Origin: MR-S7 sp000400995
GTDB taxonomy: Bacteria; Pseudomonadota; Gammaproteobacteria; Burkholderiales; Burkholderiaceae_C
DNA: 64,000 nt
Direction: 5' to 3'
Assembly (NCBI RefSeq): GCF_045291395.1
Contig: NZ_CP152342.1
Span: 2,976,001-3,040,000, forward strand
Shown piece by piece: positions 58,258 to 64,000 of the stretch (positions are counted from its first letter, which is position 1; each line of letters begins with the position of its first letter). A program made the position numbers and the translations under genes. The notes below the pieces were generated by a model, which did no database searches, had not been told where the DNA came from, and worked only from the letters and a program-made list of their open reading frames with translations.

Positions 58258-59466
58258 TCAGGCCACGACCGCCGCCGTGCGCAGCGCCTGCGCCTGCGCG
58301 GGGGAATAGCCCAGGCCCGCGAGCAGTTCCGCCGTGTGCTCCCCCAGTCGCGGCGGACTGCTGCGCACCGGCAGGCGCTCGCCGTCCATGCGCAGCGGTA
58401 GCAGCGTGACGCGCGCGGTGGCGCCCGCGCGCTCGCCGTCGGGCAGGGCCACCTCGGCCAGGCCGCCGGTGGCCTGCAGGTGCGGGTCGTCGAACAGTTC
58501 CTCGGGCCGCCGGATGGGCGCGAACGGCAGGCCGTGGCGCTCGAAGATGGCGGCCAGTGCATCGGCCGTGTGCCCGGCCAGCCGCTCGCGCAGCACGGGC
58601 ATCAGCGTGGGCCGGGCGCGCACGCGGTCGTTGTTGGTGGCCAGCAGCGGGTCGGCCTTCAGGTCGGCGAAGCCCAGCGCGTCGCAGAACGCCTGCCACT
58701 GCGCATCGCTCACCGCGGCCAGGAAGATCTGGCCGCCGTCCTTCACGCTGAACACGTCGTACACCGCCCAGGACGAGATGCGCTCGGGCATGGGCGCGGC
58801 GGGCTGGCCCGTGACGGCGTACTGCATCATGTGCTGGCCCACTAGGAACACGTTGTTCTCGAACAGGGCCGCATCCACCTCCTGCCCCCGGCCCGTCTGC
58901 GCGCGCTGCATCAGCGCGGCCATCGCGCCGATGGCGCCGAACATGCCGCCCATGATGTCGTTCACGCTGCTGCCCGCGCGCAGCGGGTCGCCCGGGCGGC
59001 CGGTCATGTAGGCCAGGCCGCCCATCATCTGCACCACCTCGTCGAGCGCCGTGCGGTGCTCGTAGGGCCCGGGCAGGAAGCCCGTGTGGTTCACATAGAC
59101 CAGGCGCCCGTTCAGCCGCGAGAGCGCGGCGTAGTCCAGGCCGTACTTGGCCATCACGCCCGGCTTGAAGTTCTGCGCCACCACGTCGGCCGAACTGGCG
59201 AGGCGGATCGCCACCTCCAGCCCCCGGGGGCTGCGCAGGTCGATGCCGATGCTCTTCTTGTTGCGGTTGAACATGGGGAAGAAGCCCGCCCCCGCGCCCA
59301 GCAGGTGGCGCGTGCGGTCGCCGTCGATGGGCTCGACCTTGATGACTTCGGCCCCCAGGTCGGCCAGCACCATGCCGCAGGTGGGGCCCATGACCATGTG
59401 GGTGAACTCGACCACGCGGATGCCGGCGAGCGGCAGGGTGGCAGGGGTAGATGCGTTGGGTTCCAT
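58258..59466 (-). CDS. CaiB/BaiF family CoA transferase (type III)
   Basis: A 402-aa family III CoA transferase. LAGIRVVEFTHMVMGPTCGMVLADLGAEVIKVEPIDGD is the hallmark N-terminus; FNRNKKSIGIDLRSPRG, FLPGPYEHRTALDEVVQMMGGLAYMTG with the likely catalytic Asp, and VDAALFENNVFL follow. It moves CoA between carboxylic acids, but the donor and acceptor are not deducible and no catabolic partner genes are adjacent. I chose ATG 59466 because the longer frame (to 59613) adds no family-like sequence. It is divergent from the surface-protein gene. Confidence 0.92.
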   Translation of the reverse strand: MEPNASTPATLPLAGIRVVEFTHMVMGPTCGMVLADLGAEVIKVEPIDGDRTRHLLGAGAGFFPMFNRNKKSIGIDLRSPRGLEVAIRLASSADVVAQNFKPGVMAKYGLDYAALSRLNGRLVYVNHTGFLPGPYEHRTALDEVVQMMGGLAYMTGRPGDPLRAGSSVNDIMGGMFGAIGAMAALMQRAQTGRGQEVDAALFENNVFLVGQHMMQYAVTGQPAAPMPERISSWAVYDVFSVKDGGQIFLAAVSDAQWQAFCDALGFADLKADPLLATNNDRVRARPTLMPVLRERLAGHTADALAAIFERHGLPFAPIRRPEELFDDPHLQATGGLAEVALPDGERAGATARVTLLPLRMDGERLPVRSSPPRLGEHTAELLAGLGYSPAQAQALRTAAVVA

Positions 59467-59573
59467 GGGTGCGAGGGTACGGCAACCCAGCCAGACCGAC
59501 CGCGACCGGTTTCCATCGGTAACACCGGCCGATATAGTGGCGGCCTCCCCCCTCACCGCCCAAGGACCCACGC

Positions 59574-61444
59574 ATGAATCGCCCGCCTGCCCGATACGCC
59601 TGCGCTGCCGCACTGCTCGCCACGGCCTGCGCGCCGGCGGCGGCGCAAACCATCACCACCACCGGCATCGCCGGCGTGCCTGTGGGCGGGGCGTTCGTGC
59701 TCGGCGCACTGGCCCTGCTGCTCGCCGTTCTGGCCGCGCGCGCCCTGCCGCGCGACGCGCGCATGGCGCTTCTGCTGGCGGGCATGGCGCTGGCGGGCGC
59801 CCAATGGGGCGGCCAGCCGCTGCTCGCGCAGGTGCTGGCGCGGTTCACGCAGCCGGGCGGCGAGACGCTGCCCATCCCTGTCACGCCGGTCGCCAACGGC
59901 TTCGAGCCCGCCTACTTCGAGAACGCCAGCGGGCGAGGCCTGCACATCGCCGCCATCGCCCCGCCCGGTTTCACCGCCTGCTTCCCTGGCGGCGTGGCGC
60001 CCGTGCTGCCACCGCCCGCCAGCGGCGGGCCGGCCGACTGCGCGGCCGGGCAGCCCCTGGCGGCGGGCGCCACCTGCCAGGTCAACGTCGATGCCATCTG
60101 CAAGGCGCTGGCCGCGCAGGCGGTGGCCAGCATCAGCGTGGCGCCCGCCGCCATGGGCTTCATCGCCGGCGGCAGCGCCAGCGTCACCGTGGCCAACGCG
60201 GCCTCGTCACCCGTGGTCGCGCAGAACGTGGCGGCGCACATTCCTGGCGGCAGCGCCATTACGGTGCAGGGCACCACCTGCGGTGCCGCGCTGGCGCCGG
60301 GCGCCGCGTGCACCATCACCTTCACCGCCGCGGCGCCAGCCGGGCCGGCGGCCGTCACCATCAGCGGCAGCAACACCGACACCGCCACGGTGAGCGTACA
60401 GGTGATGCCGGCGCCGGTGGCGATCATCAGCGTCGCACCCACGGCCCTGACCTTCGCCATGAACGGTAGCGCCAATGTCACCGTGACCAACGCAGCTGGA
60501 TCGCCCGTGGCCGCGCAGAACGTGGCGGCGGTCATTCCCAGCGGCAGCGGCCTGTCGGTGCAGAGCACCACCTGCGGCGGGGTGTTGGCGATAGGCGCGT
60601 CATGCACCTTCACCCTCACCGCCATGGCACCCGAAGGCCCCACGGCGGTGGCGATCAGCGGGGACAACTCGAACACCGTCACCGCGAGCCTCACGGTGGT
60701 GCCCTTGCCCGCCATCGCCATCACCGGGCCGGTGCAGCCAAGCCGCGTCATCGCCGTGAGCGGCACACCGCTGGTGCTGGAGGTCACCAACAACGGCACA
60801 GCCACAGCCACCGACATCACCGTGGTGGACAAGACCGCCGTGCCGGACGTGGCGGTGGACGCCAGCAACTGCACCAGCGTGGCGCCGGGCGCGAGCTGCA
60901 CGCTGCTACTGACCTCCAGCACGCCCTACGCGCCCGCCACCCTCACCATCAGCGGCAGCAACACGGCGAACAGCCCGAGCACGCTGGTGGCGTTCTCGCA
61001 CCTGGGCGGGCTGGTTTTCGAGGCCAGCGGCGGCGTGGGCAAGGTGGTCAGCACCACGGATCCGTCGCCGAGCTCCTGGATCGGCTCGCTCGCCGACATC
61101 CCCGGCGCGGCCAGCACCAGCGACGGGGTGGCCAATACCGACGCCATCGTGACCGATGCGTCGTGCACCGGGAATACCGCCAGGTGCGCCGCCCAGCAAT
61201 GCCGAAACATCAGCCCCGACTGGTACCTGCCGGCCCCCAACGAACTGGTGGCGGCCCTGGGCGCGCTGTGTTCCAACAGCGACACGCCTTGCAACTTTGG
61301 CGATTTCCAGAGCTTGTGGTACTGGACTTCGCAGGAGTTCAGTATCGATAAAGCAAGGGTGATCCTGCCCCCTCCAGCATGGCGGGAACTGCTCCGAAAA
61401 TCTCCTATAGCCGATACCGCTGCGTCAGGACTTTCACGAACTGA
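59574..61444 (+). CDS. Secreted surface protein with mid-protein sorting-type helix, ~95-aa repeats and a DUF1566-like end (frameshifted)
   Basis: About 623 aa. A signal peptide ends at TACAPAAAQ. GVPVGGAFVLGALALLLAVLAARALPR then forms a helix followed by Arg residues, close to the N-terminus. From memory this resembles the family named midcut-by-XrtH (exosortase H). Next come Cys-paired repeats of ~95 aa and a DUF1566-like region (DWYLPAPNELVAAL, YWTSQEFSIDKARVI). At the C5 run 61368-61372 one base is missing; the other frame then gives SMAGTAPKISYSRYRCVRTFTN and a stop at 61444, the expected YRCVR ending. The uncorrected frame runs on across the GNAT gene as antisense and should not be called. 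Family name is moderately certain, surface location likely. Confidence 0.72.
60130..60990 (+). repeat. Three imperfect internal repeats (~95 codons) in the surface protein gene
   Basis: Units begin ISVAPAAMGF, ISVAPTALTF and IAITGPVQPS. Each ends with a Cys-containing hairpin (GTTCGAALAPGAACTITF, STTCGGVLAIGASCTFTL, NCTSVAPGASCTLLL) and a closing ISGSN/ISGDN. Cysteine pairs suggest a disulphide in each module. The third unit is the most diverged. Confidence 0.7.
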
Positions 61445-61451
61445 TCCGCTG

Positions 61452-61474
61452 CGCCCCTGCGGGACGCAGGGGCG
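61452..61474. terminator. Bidirectional hairpin between convergent genes
   Basis: CGCCCCTGCG/CGCAGGGGCG is a perfect 10-bp stem with a 3-base loop. It sits between the corrected stop of the surface-protein gene (61444) and the GNAT stop (61477). No T-tract, so efficiency is uncertain. Confidence 0.6.
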
Positions 61475-61476
61475 GC

Positions 61477-62325
61477 TCACCCCAGCTCGAACGTACCAAT
61501 GCCGAAGGTGCGCTGCATGTCGGGCAGCCGGGACGCGCCCTTGTACATGCGCGCGGTCTCGAACACGGGCGCCATGCCGCAGCCCTCGGCCAGCACCACG
61601 GCAGCGGCATTGGGCTGCGGTATGTCGAGGAATACGGCGCTGCCTTCGGGAACGCAGGCCATCAGCGCGCGCAGCAGCGTTTCGGCCTGCGCGGCGTCAT
61701 CGGCGATCAGCGGGCCGATCTTGTAGCCTTGCAGGCAGGGGCGGATCACGCCGTAGGCCGCCAGCCGCCCGCCTTGCATCAGGCCCAGCGCGCGGTGGCC
61801 GTCCTGATGCACCCAGGCATGCAGGAAGGCCGCGCGCCCGGCGGGAAAGCAGGGGCGGTCGCAGTCCAGCACCTGCTGCCAATCCAGCGTGCGCAAATCA
61901 ACCGCGCCACCCCCGCCGCCGTGGCGCGCCGCGCCTTGATAGCGCACGTTGCGGTGCGCCAGCGCGAAGCCCGAGCGGCGGTAGTTGGCCTGCTGCGCCA
62001 CCACGCCGTCCAGCCCCACGGCGCGCGCGCCCAGGTGCGCCATGCCCGCCTGCCACAGCGCCCAGCCGTGGCCCCGGCCCCGGTATTCGGGCTGGACGAT
62101 GTACAGGCCCAGAAAACCGTAGTCCGCGCCATAGCGCACCACCGAGATGCAGGCGATGGGCTCGCCGCCCACCAGCCCCACCAGAAAGCCCTGCGGATCG
62201 GCCGCGTAAAAGCACGCCGCATCGTGCAGGCCGGGGTTCCAGCCCTCGCGCGCGGCCCATTGCAAGGCGGTGCCCAACTCGCCGGGGCACATGGGGCGGA
62301 TGTGACTGGCACTGGTGTTGTGCAT
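61477..62325 (-). CDS. GNAT-family N-acetyltransferase
   Basis: A 282-aa protein with an N-terminal GNAT domain (ALQWAAREGWNPGLHDAACFYAADPQGFLVGLVGGEPIACISVVRYG, then the acetyl-CoA loop LYIVQPEYRGRGHGWALWQ with the R/Q-x-x-G-x-G/A pattern). A second, GNAT-like or YitH/HolE-type C-terminal domain (RLAAYGVIRPCLQGYKIGPLIADDAAQAETLLRAL) follows. Two-domain proteins of this sort are common and their substrates unknown. I chose ATG 62325 (MHNTSASHIRPMCPGEL); the longer frame to 62385 is translation of a dispersed repeat. AGCGAA-type weak ribosome site. Confidence 0.9.
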   Translation of the reverse strand: MHNTSASHIRPMCPGELGTALQWAAREGWNPGLHDAACFYAADPQGFLVGLVGGEPIACISVVRYGADYGFLGLYIVQPEYRGRGHGWALWQAGMAHLGARAVGLDGVVAQQANYRRSGFALAHRNVRYQGAARHGGGGGAVDLRTLDWQQVLDCDRPCFPAGRAAFLHAWVHQDGHRALGLMQGGRLAAYGVIRPCLQGYKIGPLIADDAAQAETLLRALMACVPEGSAVFLDIPQPNAAAVVLAEGCGMAPVFETARMYKGASRLPDMQRTFGIGTFELG

Positions 62326-62330
62326 TTCGC

Positions 62331-62395
62331 TTCTATTTTGATAGCATATTGCGCTCGACTGGCAAGCGCTGGAGACCAAAAACACTCAAAACCAG
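62331..62395. repeat. Dispersed ~60-bp repeat, copy 12
   Basis: TTTTGATAGCATATTGCGCT, CGACTGGCAAGCGCTGGAGA, CCAAAAACACTCAAAACCAG. It lies at the start side of the GNAT gene and forms the last ~15 codons and stop of the IPTL-CTERM protein gene. Confidence 0.75.
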
Positions 62396-64000
62396 CGCCA
62401 TCAGAATCAGCCCCCATTGCGACAGCGTGGGGATGGCCTGCGGCGCGGCGGCGGCGGCCAGCACCACCACGCCGGGGTCCACGATCTCGTTGTTCTGTGC
62501 GCCGTCCGCGTCGCCATCGCCGCCATCGGTCAAGGTCAGCGTCACGCGATTGCCGGCGATTTGCGCATGGCCGTATGCGGCCCACTGCATGGCGCTGTCC
62601 CGTTTCCAGTACTGCAACGCGGCTGCGGGGCCGGGCAGGTTGGCGCCATAGTCGATCTGCACCTGCACTACGCCGCCCAGGTCGCAGCCCGTCAGCTTGA
62701 AGCCCAACTGCGGCCCCGACGCCTGCACCCCGGCAGGCAATCCGGTGACGGCGGCCGCGGGAAGGCTTTGGGCGCTATCCAGCGTGCAGCCCGCGCCGCC
62801 GCCCGTGAACTGAAAGGTCAGCAGCGCATCGCTGTAGCTGCGCCGCACCGGGATGACGGGCTGGCTTGGCTGCGAAGCGCCGCTGGTGTGGCCCGTGGCG
62901 TTCGTCGCCACCACGGTGAAGGTATAGGCCGTGCCGTTGGTCAAACCCGCAACGGTGCACGCCAGTGCGCCCGTGGTGGTGCAGGTTCGGCCGGGAGGAC
63001 CGCTCGCGGTCACGGTGTAGCCGGTGATGGCGCTGCCGCCGGTACTCGTGGGCGCGGCCCATTGCACCGCGGCCACGCCGTCTCCGGGCGTTGCCGCAAC
63101 GCCCGTTGGCGCGCCCGGCGGCGCCGGCGCGGCAACCGGGATGACGGGCTGGCTTGGCTGCGAAGCGCCGCTGGTGTGGCCCGTGGCGTTCGTCGCCATC
63201 ACGGTGAAGGTATAGGCCGTGCCGTTGGTCAAACCCGCAACGGTGCAAGCCAGTGCGCCCGTGGTGGTGCAGGCCCGGCCGGGAGGGCCGCTCGCGGTCA
63301 CGGTGTAGCCGGTGATGGCGCTGCCGCCGGTATCCGTGGGCGCGGCCCATTGCACCGCAGCCACGCCGTCTCCGGGCGTTGCCGCCACACCCGTTGGCGC
63401 GCCCGGCGGCCCTGCGACAGCCTGCACGTTCAGCGCATGGCTCACCTGCGCTGGCAGCCACGCGCCATTGCCGGCCTGGCTGGCGGTGACGGTGCAGGCC
63501 CCCACGCCCGCCGCGTGAAAGGTGACGGTCAGGGTGCCCCCGTCCAGGCTGCAGGCTCCTGAAACGCCGAATGCCACGTCCAGGCCAGACTCGGCCGACG
63601 CGCTCAATACCAATGGCACGCCCACGTGCTGCTGGCCCGGGTTGGGGAAGGTGATGGTTTGCGGCTTCTTCGTCACAGCCGTGGCGCCGCCGGGATTGTT
63701 CAGGCGAATGAGGGCATAGCGGCCATTGGGGCTGCCGGCGGCGGGCGTCAACGAGAGCTGCGCCATGGTGTCGGGCGCAAGCTGGAAGCGGTAGTAGTTG
63801 CTGCTGCCCTGCGGATTGAGCGTCACGCTCGCGGTTCCATCCGCCGGCAGCGGTATGTCCTTGATTGGAAAACCGCCCAATCCGCCATAGACCGAACGAT
63901 AGTTCCAGCTCAGTGCTGCATATTTACCCGAAACGCCGAGCGCACCCGCCTTGGCGCTGTCATCCACATAGGCGGAAATCAGGTAATCCTCCAGCCATTC
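62333..64000 (-). CDS. Fibronectin-type-III surface protein with IPTL-CTERM sorting signal (5' end outside window)
   Basis: The last ~555 residues of a secreted protein; the frame is open to the window edge (EWLEDYLISAYVDDSAK...), so the N-terminus and probably a catalytic or binding domain are missing. Two nearly identical fibronectin type III modules (PPGAPTGVAATPGDGVAAVQWAAP..., 96 residues each) follow an Ig-like region (LSASAESGLDVAFGVSG). Then comes a choice-of-anchor-like domain (LTFQFTGGGAGCTLD, DGGDGDADGAQNNEIVDPG), and the C-terminus AIPTLSQWGLILMALVLSVFGLQRLPVER is the IPTLxxWG-helix-Arg signal recognised by exosortase H. The extreme tail comes from a repeat. No exosortase gene is within the window. 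Confidence 0.88.
   Translation of the reverse strand, partial: EWLEDYLISAYVDDSAKAGALGVSGKYAALSWNYRSVYGGLGGFPIKDIPLPADGTASVTLNPQGSSNYYRFQLAPDTMAQLSLTPAAGSPNGRYALIRLNNPGGATAVTKKPQTITFPNPGQQHVGVPLVLSASAESGLDVAFGVSGACSLDGGTLTVTFHAAGVGACTVTASQAGNGAWLPAQVSHALNVQAVAGPPGAPTGVAATPGDGVAAVQWAAPTDTGGSAITGYTVTASGPPGRACTTTGALACTVAGLTNGTAYTFTVMATNATGHTSGASQPSQPVIPVAAPAPPGAPTGVAATPGDGVAAVQWAAPTSTGGSAITGYTVTASGPPGRTCTTTGALACTVAGLTNGTAYTFTVVATNATGHTSGASQPSQPVIPVRRSYSDALLTFQFTGGGAGCTLDSAQSLPAAAVTGLPAGVQASGPQLGFKLTGCDLGGVVQVQIDYGANLPGPAAALQYWKRDSAMQWAAYGHAQIAGNRVTLTLTDGGDGDADGAQNNEIVDPGVVVLAAAAAPQAIPTLSQWGLILMALVLSVFGLQRLPVERNMLSK
62847..63415 (-). repeat. 288-bp tandem duplication encoding two fibronectin III modules
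   Basis: A unit starting at 62847 repeats at 63135 with an exact period of 288 bp (96 codons). By eye I count about ten substitutions and no indels over the ~280 comparable bases, so the duplication is recent or kept uniform by gene conversion. Confidence 0.88.

Noticed and set aside
62325..62385. Longer GNAT start adding twenty residues
   Set aside because: The extra residues are translation of dispersed repeat copy 12; the ATG at 62325 begins the conserved part.
61445..62651. Continuation of the surface-protein frame across the GNAT gene, giving a 1025-aa protein
   Set aside because: After 61370 the sequence turns Arg/Ala/Pro-rich and is antisense to a well-supported acetyltransferase. 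A one-base correction gives the expected YRCVR ending and a stop at 61444.

Overview
The window looks like chromosomal DNA of a high-GC betaproteobacterium of the family Comamonadaceae, close to Acidovorax, Alicycliphilus or Diaphorobacter. The basis is roughly 70 % GC, Bug-type and TakP-like TRAP binding proteins, RpoD with a Lys/Ala-rich N-terminus, IPTL-CTERM surface proteins, and a dispersed ~60-bp repeat based on an AGCGCTT/AAGCGCT dyad. The genus is an inference from remembered family traits; no search was run.

Layout. 1-7461: the 3' end of mutS; a truncated haemoglobin fused to a YeaR/TehB-like DUF1971 domain; a Dnr-like Crp/Fnr regulator; and a divergent five-gene uptake operon (binding protein, permease, ATPase, 4-TM membrane protein, TonB receptor) behind a Fur-like box. 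7546-11126: a lower-GC accessory block of a Bug binding protein, a sulfatase and a divergent LysR regulator. 11166-20294: an MdtABC-type RND efflux operon with its outer-membrane factor. 20385-20654: a 270-bp non-coding element with 32-bp terminal inverted repeats and two long internal hairpins. 20687-28254: Anbu proteasome-like protease and a hydrolase, nitroreductase, cysE, trmJ, an ABC-2 exporter cassette and suhB. 28328-34294: a 1607-aa hybrid kinase and an HD-GYP response regulator. 34531-43666: gamma-glutamyltransferase, a TRAP transporter, a phospholipase-D family protein, and an MFS pump with a MarR regulator. 43749-51181: acyl-CoA ligase, the dnaG-rpoD macromolecular-synthesis pair, and panE-like. 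51242-58051: a TonB receptor and a five-gene inner-membrane/periplasmic reductase operon, each with a Fur-like site. 58258-64000: a CaiB-type CoA transferase, two probable exosortase-H-related surface proteins and a GNAT acetyltransferase.

Themes. Two iron or metal-chelate acquisition loci flank the window, and one of them adjoins a probable NO- or oxygen-responsive haemoglobin module. At least twelve copies of the ~60-bp repeat sit at gene ends; one lies inside trmJ and others supply C-terminal codons. Eight genes are split by frameshifts, most at short homopolymer or dinucleotide runs. I read these mainly as sequencing or assembly errors and annotate each as one gene with the break stated.
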